A stretch of DNA of 64,000 bases from Hoplostethus atlanticus. Lineage: Eukaryota > Chordata > Actinopteri > Trachichthyiformes > Trachichthyidae. The stretch is taken from assembly GCA_034670405.1 (NCBI GenBank), contig JAXDDX010000001.1:234001-298000 (forward strand), written 5' to 3'. The position numbers and the translations under genes are program-made. Below are positions 1 through 10,600 of this stretch, piece after piece. The notes beneath the pieces were generated by a model. It was not told the DNA's origin. It was given only the letters and a program-made list of their open reading frames with translations, and did no database searches. The stretch's first letter is position 1. Each line of letters opens with the position of its first letter.

Positions 1-117
1 GTCAATAAAATGACTTGATGCCCCTTTAGTAACAAGGTGCTAATAATGCCTAATCAGAAAGACATGAATTGATCTTCTAAGATCACATGTATGCAGATGC
101 ATACATTCTGTGTGTTA

Positions 118-188
118 GTGGCCCCAGCGGGATTCGAACCCCAAACCCCAGCAGTGTTAGTGCCTTGCTCTGACCATAGCACCACCTG
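118..188 (-). repeat. tRNA-derived SINE fragment
   Basis: Read on the minus strand this has a tRNA-like layout: a gene-start-like GGTGCTATGGTCAGAGCAAG, then a Pol III B box (GGTTCGAATCC) about 40 bases on. It stands alone and has no intact acceptor-stem partner, so I read it as a SINE head rather than a functional tRNA gene. Confidence 0.55.
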
Positions 189-302
189 CATTGTTCATTG
201 ATTTGAGGAATATCGAGCTTTAGGACATAATGGTGTTTATGGATATATGAAACTCTCCATGTGTTCCTTCTGAAATGCCCTGTTGAGCCTCATTCATGTG
301 GA

Positions 303-325
303 AGAGATGTGTGGGGGGGGGGGGG
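303..325. repeat. Poly-G tract
   Basis: A run of G interrupted only near its start and end. It is a likely length-polymorphic or error-prone site and no coding sense is seen around it. Confidence 0.7.
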
Positions 326-937
326 AAGGAAAATGCACCGAAAAAAATGTATTTCCATCCAGAATCAGAAAGCCATTTGAAACAAGTGACACTTAAAAAA
401 ACAAAATATTTAATAGAACAAAATGAAAACAAATGATGATACTTTTTAAATGATAGTAGATAATAATAGTAGATTTTGGTAGATTTACATTCTTGGATAT
501 ATTGAGTGATAAACTTCAGGGAACGTTTTTTGTTTTTTTCAAAATGGATATATAGCATTTTGAAAATAAACTCTTATACTCTTGATATGATGTGAAGTTT
601 ATTCAGACTAGATTTTTGAAGAGAAACATGTTTGATGCCATCAAACAAGATGCTGCTTTTGGAGTAGAAGTGAAGGTAATTTTTTTTTTAACAGCTTTAT
701 GAAATCCCAGAAAACGTACCCCTATCCCCTGAAAGATACCTTGAGTGTTGTCACAGCGTCCACAGATTCGGCCTTTCATTCACTGTAAATGTCGCAGCTC
801 CGGGCTGTATCTCGTGATGATGTAAGAGGTTAAAGTATTTACTCTCTAGCTCATGTTAACAAATCTAGACTGAGCTGTCAAAGATTACAGGAAAAGCATA
901 TGTGACTTTGCTTCAAGGCGTAGAAGAAACGAGTGGG

Positions 938-1425
938 AGAGAGAGAGAGAGAGAGAGAGAAATGTCCTCATCACGACAGCGGCAAGAAAGCTGAGTCATG
1001 TAAGAAGAGAGGAAGCAGCAGAAAATATTGGAACATGAATAAAATGGGGCAATCTAGAAACATCATGACCGAGAGGAGCAGGAAATGAAGATATCTATTG
1101 AATATCACAAAAGGTTGGTGATGCTATCAAGCTGATAGATAAAGAAGGCTGTCAGAGAGGGAGAGACTCAAGGGACGAGAGAGAGAGAGAGAGAGAGAGA
1201 GGAGGGACGAAGTGAACGGGGAATGAAATGAACTGGAGAATTTACACGTGAATGTGATGGGGCGGAGCGACGCTGACTGAAGGACGGCGGTGGGATGGGG
1301 GTATGGGGGGTGGGGGGTGGGGTGGGTCTGATAACGTGGCGAAGGTGGGAGAGGCTGTGTGTCATCGTTACAACAGAGCACGGTGCAAAACCTTGTTATT
1401 AGAGGGAGAGAGAGAGAGAGAGAGA
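938..1425. repeat. Three (GA)n tracts
   Basis: Perfect or near-perfect GA runs lie at about 938-961, 1177-1201 and 1404-1425, with purine-rich DNA between them. GA tracts of this kind often sit upstream of metazoan promoters, but here only the repeats themselves are seen. Confidence 0.75.
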
Positions 1426-1997
1426 GTGGTGCAGGAACAGGAACCACAGGAGGAGGAGGAGCGAGAGGAGAGGTTTATGGCAAATAAAACTCCACGCCCC
1501 TCTCTCCCTCCGAAGCATCCATTTACCGAGCAGCTGAGCGCCTCACTGGATGCGTACGGGAGAAAAACCTAGCCCGGAGCTCCCGTGGATCCGGATTACA
1601 GCACTCTGGGAGGAAGGATATCCAGCCTGGCGCTATGGAAACGGCTTCCAACAGGCACTGAAGTGTTTGTGGCAGGGCTGCAGCGTCGTTCCAAGGCACA
1701 CTGGATATATTTAACCTCGGATGAAAGGAGTATTTACAACGCAGCCTCTCACCGAAGCGCCAGGCTGCACTTAGTTGTGTGATAAACTGTGTGAGCAGGA
1801 TCTAGAGAATTTCACATCCCCGTACCAGTGATCAACCAGCCACGGCGTCGAGGAGTGGCCTAAATAAACTGCAGACGTGTCGCTCTCTCTCTCCACTTGG
1901 TGCCTGGTGATTCTACAGGTTGTTGCCTTCCGGTTGGCAGTTTGAGCTTTTTCTGGTTTTCAGGGGCAGGGGGCGACGTTTTTCGAAGATAACCACC

Positions 1998-2172
1998 ATG
2001 CAAAAGCTGCTGCAGCAGTTGCCGGTGAACGCGGTGAACATGGTGAAGACTGTTCAGAGCCAGGTCCAGGGTCAGGAGGAGGACAAGAGCCCAGTGCTGA
2101 CCCCCGACGGCGTGCAGCAGACGTGGTACAACGCCCTGCAACCCGACGAGCTACGCTACCTCCGATCTGGAG
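1998..2172 (+). CDS. Putative first coding exon, gene not recognised (candidate alternative ap3b2 5' exon)
   Basis: An ATG in good context (ACCACCATGC) opens a frame starting MQKLLQQLPVNAVNMVKTVQ and continuing through LTPDGVQQTWYNALQPDEL, with a possible donor (GAG/GTACAG) after base 2172. I do not recognise the protein. The frame stays open to 2276 through a Gly run. The +1 frame from about 2164 to 2272 reads as a more natural acidic segment (EVQEEVEEVV, then NEHHWRKVVVPKPN), which hints at a small frame-disrupting indel near 2165. A second donor follows base 2272 (TTTGCG/GTAGGA). From that donor the ATG frame would join the ap3b2 exon at 7620 in phase, giving an Arg codon followed by HDDLKEML. 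Without transcripts the assignment is open: an alternative ap3b2 N-terminus, the first exon of another gene, or an orphan exon. Confidence 0.4.
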
Positions 2173-2554
2173 GTACAGGAGGAGGTGGAGGAGGTGGTGG
2201 AGGAGGAGGAGGAGACCATGAGGAACGAGCACCACTGGAGGAAGGTGGTGGTACCCAAACCCAACCTTTGCGGTAGGACAGCGGAGGACCTGTGTAACCC
2301 GTACATGTCACATTTTCATTTTAAGGCATTTAGTGGATGGTCTTTTCCAAGGTGGCTGCAGTGCAATACATAAAATGTTAGATCACCAGGGTCAAAAACA
2401 ACTAAGAGTCATGGAGGTAGATAGAGAAGTAAAGAAATAAGAGCCCGTATTGTTTCATACAAATCCATAGTTTTTCTGTATTTTTGGTTTTATATTGAAT
2501 CAGAGGCTGAAGGATCAAACTGCTATAACTGCAAATTGTTAAAATGTGGCTCAA

Positions 2555-2935
2555 ATCAAATCACATGTTATTTGTACAGCCCTTCATCACTGTTACAGTC
2601 TCTAAGGGCGTCACAGTTCCCAACATGTGAAACAGTAAATGGTTAGTACACAACATCCCCCAGCCTTGGACCCTCACAGAGGACAAGGAAAAACTCACAA
2701 AACCTTTTAGGAAAAAATGGAAGAAACCTCGGGAGGGGCTACTCAGAGAGGGATCCCCCTACCAGGACGGTTGGGCAATAGATGCCGAGTTTGGGCAAGC
2801 AGCGTATACACAATGCATAAGAGTTTATTATGGTGGGACATCCAGATCTGATGTGGGGCATCACAGCAAACAGCAGCTCAGTCAGAGTCATTATAGGACT
2901 AGGGGACCACGCAGGCGCTGACACTGCCAAATGAG
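2555..2935. repeat. Dispersed fish repeat
   Basis: The block contains phrases such as GACAAGGAAAAACTCACAAA and GAAACCTCGGGAGGGGC followed by GAGAGGGATCCCCCTACCAGG. From memory these belong to a very common interspersed repeat of teleost genomes. No coding capacity is seen. Class (SINE or non-autonomous DNA element) is not decided here. Confidence 0.6.
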
Positions 2936-3427
2936 TCAGCTTATGTAAGACAGCCTTAACAGCTGCATGAAGCCAGCTCGCTCCAACTCCTCACTCATCT
3001 GATCCACGGGAAATACATCTTCTTACCGGCTCTTTTTCATGTTATTGCAATCATACGGTGTTGTGTCTCTGAAAGTCAAAATGCATCTGGAGTTGCAGCA
3101 TCAAACACTGGCCTATCCACGGAGGCTTTCCAACAGGGCAGTCTAGCCGATCTGTCGGTTTGGGTGCCAGGTAACCCGATCGCCGGCGTATTCTGTTGTA
3201 CCACAGCGGGTTAAATAATTCAGAGCTGTTTGTAAATTCAGCTGTTGTTCAGCAGGACGAGAGGAACGGGACACCCGGCGCTGGTGTCGAGTTACAGTGA
3301 ACCTATGTATGTAGGGAACTGTAAACCCTGCCCGACGGCCATTTTTCCTACTGGAGATGGGTCATTCACAGGATAGTTGAATTAAATGACATCCCCAGTT
3401 TGTGACAGTGCAGCACGGTACCAGGAA

Positions 3428-3549
3428 CACTGGGAGTAAGAACAAAACAAACTGGGAGTAAGAAAAAACAAACTGGGAGTAAGAACAAATAAACTGGGAG
3501 TAAGAAAAAACAAACTGGGAGTAAGAATAAATAAACTGGGAGTAACACA
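3428..3549. repeat. Short tandem array, unit about 20-21 bp
   Basis: About six copies of AAACTGGGAGTAAGAAnAAA lie directly beside the larger 19-bp minisatellite. The junction reads GAGTAAC-ACAGA-GTTACTC, so the GAGTAA core of this array is the reverse complement of the TTACTC core of the next. The hydrophobic Leu-rich translation on the minus strand is only the repeat being read through. Confidence 0.85.
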
Positions 3550-4236
3550 GAGTTACTCTACTATACCATAGTTACTCTACTATACCGGAGTTACTCTACT
3601 ATACCATAGTTACTCTACTATACCATAGTTACTCTATTATACCATAGTTACACTCTATTATACCATAGTTACTCTACTATACCATAGTTACTCTACTATA
3701 CCGGAGTTACTCTACTATACCATAGTTACTCTACTATACCAGAGTTACTCTACTATACCGGAGTTACTCTACTATACCATAGTTACTCTACTATACCAGA
3801 GTTACTCTACTATACCATAGTTACTCTACTATACCGGAGTTACTCTACTATACCATAGTTACTCTACTATACCGGAGTTACTCTACTATACCGGAGTTAC
3901 TCTACTATACCATAGTTACTCTACTATACCATAGTTACTCTACTATACCGGAGTTACTCTACTATACCATAGTTACTCTACTATACCAGAGTTACTCTAC
4001 TATACCGGAGTCACTCTACTATACCATAGTTACTCTACTATACCAGAGTTACTCTACTATACCATAGTTACTCTACTATACCGGAGTTACTCTACTATAC
4101 CAGAGTTACTCTACTATACCAGAGTTACTCTACTATACCGGAGTCACTCTACTATACCATAGTTACTCTACTATACCAGAGTTACTCTACTATACCAGAG
4201 TTACTCTACTATACCAGAGTTACTCTACTATACCAG
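3550..4236. repeat. 19-bp minisatellite
   Basis: About 36 head-to-tail copies, judged by length, of a 19-base unit close to CCATAGTTACTCTACTATA. Units differ mainly in one triplet after the CTATAC core (CAT, CGG or CAG), and one or two units have a 2-base length change. There are no unique spacers, so it is a plain minisatellite. Confidence 0.95.
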
Positions 4237-4969
4237 ACCCATCTATCATCTTCTGAGGGCCTTAACTTTCATACTATTTAAGTAAGTTAATTCAGGGGTT
4301 CTCAAACATTTTCATGCCACAGACCCCCAAGATTTTGTCCCAGAGCCCCCTGGAGAGTCTTTGCTGTTCATTTAGTACTGAAGTGTGGAGCTTTCTGCGC
4401 TGTGTTTGGGGCAGATAATAGTGGTGAGAGTGAAACCTACGATTGCAAAAGTCATTATTGTACATTCTCCAATTGGGGTGACATGAAATGAAATAATTGT
4501 GAAATTAAATTATTCCTCATTTTGCTGGGGACCCAGGACTCAGAAACACAGAAAATACTTTTCTCAAATACTTCACACTTTATCTTTATCTATGCAGGTG
4601 GAGAAACGTGCATTAGAGACAGGGGAGGTATGGGGTGTTGTAATCGGAGACTCATGATTTTAAATGGAGAAATGAAACACCGGCACATTCATTTTCAGCT
4701 GAAAATCAGTTTTAGGCGCCCTAGGCGAGTTAGCTCTGCCTTTTTATGGACTTTATTACAACCACATATTTGTTACTGGGATGCAGCTTCAGCTTGATTC
4801 ACTGCTTGAATCCCAAAATAATCCTTCACAGATATTCTTTTATAGATCCTGTCAGGTGTGACTTTGATTGTCTTTGTTGAATTCATGCTTTGAAGTGTGT
4901 GATGAAGCCAGTAATTCACGCAATGCAATTATTAACACTCCTTTCAACACACACGCACAGAAACACATG

Positions 4970-5072
<103 letters not shown>

Positions 5073-5767
5073 CAGAGTCATGATAAATCAACTTTGTGCT
5101 CTGCAGTGGCCACCTCCTCCCAGACGGCAAGCCCTCCATTCACTGCTGTCGTGTGATCAATATAAATGAAATATACATTCTGCCACAGCACAGTGGGATG
5201 ATGTATAACTTCTGATAACACTTGGATCAAATAGTATTTGCAGATAATTTGTAGTGTTGGTTTTAACCTTGCCGGAGTACCATGCGTGGGGTTTACTGCG
5301 TCAGGAGGCGAGCTGTAAATCACAGGAACGTTTTTTTAAATTGACTTTCAAATACTTTGCTGTGGTTGTCGAAGCTGTCTGGCACTCATATTGTTCTATA
5401 TGGTAACAGTACTCCAATCAGGTCGAAACCACAGTTTGAAGAGATGTAACTGGAATGGGTAGGTTAGAGTATTTAAAGTACCTTAGTGTATTAACTGCAT
5501 CGTGTGCACCATGTTACACCTGTGATGTAGCAGTGCGTGCCTTGTGAACCACTGGAATAAGATCCACAGTCTGCTGTGCCCGGGAGATTCATCCCAAGTG
5601 TGTATTCAGTGCACGGCGTCACAGACGTGCCATCCCCTATGGAAACACTATCAGCTGCAACAAAGGCTCTGCAGGACGGAAGGAAATCACTTAACTTCAT
5701 TTTATTGCATTCTTTGTTGCCTTGGAAACTAGTTGAGGTAAACGTGCAGCTCTGCGGCTATGTAATC

Positions 5768-5787
5768 ACCCCCCCCCCCCCCCCCCA
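5768..5787. repeat. Poly-C tract
   Basis: An almost pure run of C in non-coding DNA; likely length-variable. Confidence 0.75.
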
Positions 5788-7619
5788 ATGACAAAGAGCT
5801 CTGTCTCCAAGGGAATCATTTCATTAGTGCAGTCATCCTATACGTCCCTTATGCAATAGTTTAGCTTATTACTGTAGGCTGGCCAACCGACGCCAACACA
5901 ATAAAAATGCACATAACTATTGTGTGAAGCAGTAGGGTGCAGTGGTGCAGTGGGTGTTATTGGACCATACCACATAAAAACCATCTGACATAAACACAAT
6001 GAAACATATTGCATTGGTCCAACAGCTCTAATCTGTTTTTGCAATATGGTACCCACTGTTAAAACACTGTTGCAAACAGATTGTATGTTTGCAGCAGCCC
6101 AGTACACAGCCTGACTGCAGCCAATAGAAGTGATTGATTGTTGATCAAACCTGTGTGGTAATATGTGAACCAAAACGTTAATATACTGCTCAAGAATACC
6201 ATTTATCATTTACAGTGGTAATCCTCCAGTTCCTGGTTGACGTCTTTCTCCTTGGATTTTCTGTTGATGGAGTTTGGGTTTCTGTAGGTGGCGCTCTTTT
6301 CTTTGTCTGTTCAGCCATGGTGGCTATCGCTGCTCATGCTAACTAGCCAGTTCTTCTTCTGTTTATTCTGAACAAACTGCTGGTGCTGATGCTGGAAAAC
6401 CTAAAATGCATCACTTCCTGTTCGCCAGACCTGAGAAAGACCTACCTCACACCAAATGTAAAAGCTTTCATGAACTGGCTGGAGGTTGAATCACCACTGT
6501 GTTCTATCAATTAGCGATAGAAAGTAGCAGAAAGAACATTTATTTCTATCAAAATGTCGTAGATTGTTACTTTAACATTCAATTGGGCCGGTGTCTTTAT
6601 CTCAGGGGTGTAGCAGCAATCTTGTCTACGTTGATCTCTTGCTTGTTTTCTGAGCGTTGTTGTTCTCAGGTTCTTGGCAGGTTTAGTAGAAACTGTCAGT
6701 ACTGTTTAGTTGTATAGATAGTGGACGGGGGCGTGGTGGGGTGGGGGGGGGTGGGATGTCAGTTCAGATCTACTCAGATGGGGATCCTGCTTCCCACGTG
6801 TGAGCTGGCCAGTCTGGTCTCATTCCCGTTCACAGGGATGATGGATGAGCGCTGCAGGCTGCAGAATAGCTGGTTACTGGATCACAGTCGTCTGAGTGCA
6901 ACAACAGGTGATCTAGGTCATTTCAGGTTAGATGATGTAGAAAGAGATAAAGGCTTTTGGACACAAATAGCATTTTACATACCTGCTCTCATCCTTAGCT
7001 CTAACACAACAGCACAACAGCTAGTTACATCAGATTCTGTGTATCGGTGAATGAAACAATGGCTGATGGGTAATGTGTGATTATAATAGTTAAGTTGGAA
7101 TAAGTCAGAATACATTGCTGCCTTTTTAACATTGTATGATATGGACCAAAAAGTAAACGGACAGAAAGACAATAGAAAAATAGAAAATCCACCACCAAAG
7201 AACAAAATGGGCCCAGAAATCAAAACTATCACCGACAGTCAGAGAGAGAAAATCAGTCTCCCTCCCCCATTTCTCGTAATATTAATAATATCTGTAGAAG
7301 AAGTCACATTTCTGATGTATGATGCCATTTTCCAATTATATCGCTTTTAGATAAATGAGCTGCAGTGTAATGGCTGGCCACATTTTGCAGCTTGGGTAGT
7401 TGCTTTTCCTGCTACAGAAAGAACAATTCCTGCCTCAGACTTTCATAATTCTATGAAATTGTAAAGATAATGAAAGGTGTATTTCTGGTTTGAAGCAAAG
7501 GTAATCAGTGTGGACCTTCAATCATGTTTACAATTGGTTGTGCTGCTCCACGCTCCCTTTCCTGCAATAAATCAAGAAGCTGTGAGTTCACGTCACTGTT
7601 TTTTTCCCCCTCCTCCCAG

Positions 7620-10600
7620 ACACGATGACTTGAAGGAGATGCTGGACAGCAACAAAGATTCCCTGAAACTAGAGGCGATGAAGCGCATTGTGGCCGTGAG
7701 TATGAATGACGTTTGCACTGGACGGGTCAGAGCTTAGGATTCAGACACAGCCAAGGAAAACCCACAAGTAAACAATACAGCATGTATGACTTATTGTGAC
7801 AACAGGGAGGACCTGATGCATGAACGACTTCCTGGTTCTAACTGCTGGAGATGTAGACCCGGTAACCAGCTGCAATAAGACACACAGACACTAATATAAC
7901 TAATACTCTTAATATTAATGTAACTCCTGCAAGCCATATAATATTCTGACAGAACTATTATATAAGATTCAGAGTTTCTTATATGTAGGACACTTAATAC
8001 CCTGACACAACTACAGTAGAGTTAATATCCTGCTACAGCCCAACCACAGCTGGAAGAGACTTCATATTGTGCTCTAACTGGAAGAGACAGAGATCCTGAT
8101 GTAACTAAGCTGTAGTTTAATATCTCAGTAGCCTGATATAACTACAGCGGGAAGAGATGGGAAGTGCACAGTCAGCTGTTAAATATTTATACTCTGTCAG
8201 TTTCCTACTTTTGAAGCTCGGCAGCCATCCCTTCAATATAGCTGTAGGCGAGAAGGAAGAGAGCGGGAGGATAAAACGGGAGCGTGACTGAAATGAAGAG
8301 CTTCATTCCAAAGTGGGATTTCTACCATTTGAAGAAAAAAAAAAAGTGACACCTACTCTTACAAAGTGTTTTCATGGCGCAAAAGTAAACAGATTCTGGT
8401 ACTTTTTAAAGGATAGGATAGAAGTCAAGGTGTCGGCTGGCAAAATGCTCACACTTTTACAGAACGGATTCTGTTTATTTTAGTCGTATTGAATGATGGA
8501 CTTTGGGTTTATTTCCACCTAAAATGTTGAAAACATTTTGAAAACACCGCCATATTGACTCCCAGATTGACAAGTTTTGAAGTTCCTATTTAATGAAATA
8601 ACACACTCTACTTACCGAGCCCCAATTGAAATGCCTGTCATACGTATCAGTCATAATAATCGTATTGGGGGTGAAATTTCGCCATTTGCCCGCCGATAAA
8701 GAGAGACGTGGCTATTTAGAAATGTATTGTTATCTTAACTCTTGAAGATGAAGTGCTTTTGCATACGTCACCCTGAAGTGAAACACCGAAACGCATCAGT
8801 ACCGTTTAACACCTTAAGGACTTCATCATCAGCGTATGGAGTCGTGTTGTGTGAGTCATGAAACCACAGATCAAAGAGTTCATCTGCAGACTAGTGTCAG
8901 AGAGGAAGGCTCACATCCTCCAACTACCTTTTTGAAAATATCTCTCCTTTTCATCTGAAGTGAGGAGAGATGTTTGCTTGTTCAAGGTCGCTCGTTGTAC
9001 AGTCTGTGGTTATAATGGAACGCTTTTCTGGGAGTCAATATTACAGGAAGGAGAAAATCCAGGATAGAAACAAAGATCCTAACTGTGTGAGGTTGTAAAA
9101 TCAGACGCCTTCTGGCTGGTTGCTGAGGGCAGGCAGTCTTGCTTCGAACTGACCTTTAACTGAGAGGTTATTGGTCTGTGTAGGGGGCTGTATGTGTAAT
9201 ATAATGTGTAATAAATGTAATATAAATATTATGTCGGGAATAGAACCTGGCGGGAAATGTTCTCCAAAAACACATCGAAACTTAAGGGCGAAACGGTCTG
9301 CAGCGAGCACCAGAGGAAGCTGGACTCACCAACATCAGATCTTTTGCCGCTTTTGCCGTCTCTTTGGTTTCCTTTGGTATAAAAGCGTCACAGACCGGCC
9401 GGGTCGGTAATCATTTCAGGGTATTTAAGTCCTTAAAATTGTTGCTGCCATTTTTGGCCGCCAAGATGCGAAAAATGACACTTCCATTCTGCAGTACTAA
9501 CAAGAGATGGGTCTGACAACAGGGGGGGTGTACAGAACGTGCTGCGTTGATGTTCATAGTCCTGACAACAGATGAGTATTTTAGTAACGATGGTGTGTTT
9601 TCTCCACAGATGATAGCCCGAGGTAAGAACGCGTCAGACCTCTTCCCGGCTGTGGTGAAGAATGTGGCCTGCAAGAACATCGAGGTTTGTAAAGGACTCT
9701 GGTTTGGTTTTGGTTCATGTATCATGTGTGCTTGTTCTTGTGCCTGTGAAGTTTCATGTGGTAAATATGTTGCTTTCTGCATGAGGGCTATTTTAGATTC
9801 TAGATTTAGATTTCCCTTTCTTATTCATGTTGTTGTTGTGTTTGTCAAGCCCCCTGGGTTTGGTTTTATCTCACCTGCACAAAATTGTGTTTTTCTTCTC
9901 GTCTTTTTGTGTTTCATCATTGAGCTTTATCTCTTTACTGCTGTGTCTTATCACTGTGAAAATAAATTCACTAATCTGTCCGTCTCTTCCTCCTCGTCTC
10001 TCCGTTCCAGGTGAAGAAGCTGGTGTATGTTTACTTGGTGCGTTACGCCGAGGAGCAGCAGGATCTCGCTCTGCTCTCCATTTCCACATTTCAGCGAGGC
10101 TTGAAGGTAGAGCAGACACAGATAGTTTCATCTCGTTTTCCATAGAGACCGTTAAAGGGAATCTTTCACATTTCACAATTGTCCTTGACTTTCCTTAATA
10201 ATGATTTAGCTAGCTTGGTGCTAGACAGTGCTGCTGCAATGCTTTCAATGCTATCCAGCTATTTAAGAGATGAAGGGGTTCATTAACGTTATGGATACAT
10301 TGAGGATGAAAATGTTATCTGATGTTCTTTGCTCAGTATTTCAAAAATGACATTGTCAAATACATTATGCTGTCTAAAAATACTGAAAAAAGTGTCAAAA
10401 ATGTCAAATAATGAAACTCTTGAAATGAAGATTTTGTGCTTTTCCCTCTGCATAATACACGTGTGTCTTTACAAAAAAAAAAAGTAAAATGAAAAATGTC
10501 AAGCCATCCTTTTGGAATATTGCCTATGGCTTGAATTGTTCCTCTGTGCTTGTGCAGGATCCCAACCAGCTGATCAGAGCCAGCGCTCTGCGGGTTCTCT

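Larger units (their letters stand above)
1..1997. other. Left flank, mostly non-coding; possible promoter/5' UTR near its right end
   Basis: Apart from the SINE piece and poly-G, the first 1 kb is AT-rich with no recognisable exon. From about 1 kb the DNA becomes purine-rich with several GA tracts, then GC-richer towards 2 kb, where a Kozak-like ATG begins the candidate exon at 1998. The 1.3-2.0 kb stretch could therefore be a 5' UTR or promoter; this is inference only. Confidence 0.4.

Noticed and set aside
118-188. Functional tRNA gene
   Set aside because: B box present, but I could not form a full cloverleaf with paired acceptor stem; SINE remnant is more likely.
3366-3548. Minus-strand frame with a Leu/Pro/Val hydrophobic repeat like a membrane protein
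   Set aside because: It is only the translation of the 20-21-bp tandem array.
3550-4236. CRISPR-like regular array
   Set aside because: Units of 19 bp abut with no unique spacers, and the genome is a vertebrate; it is a minisatellite.
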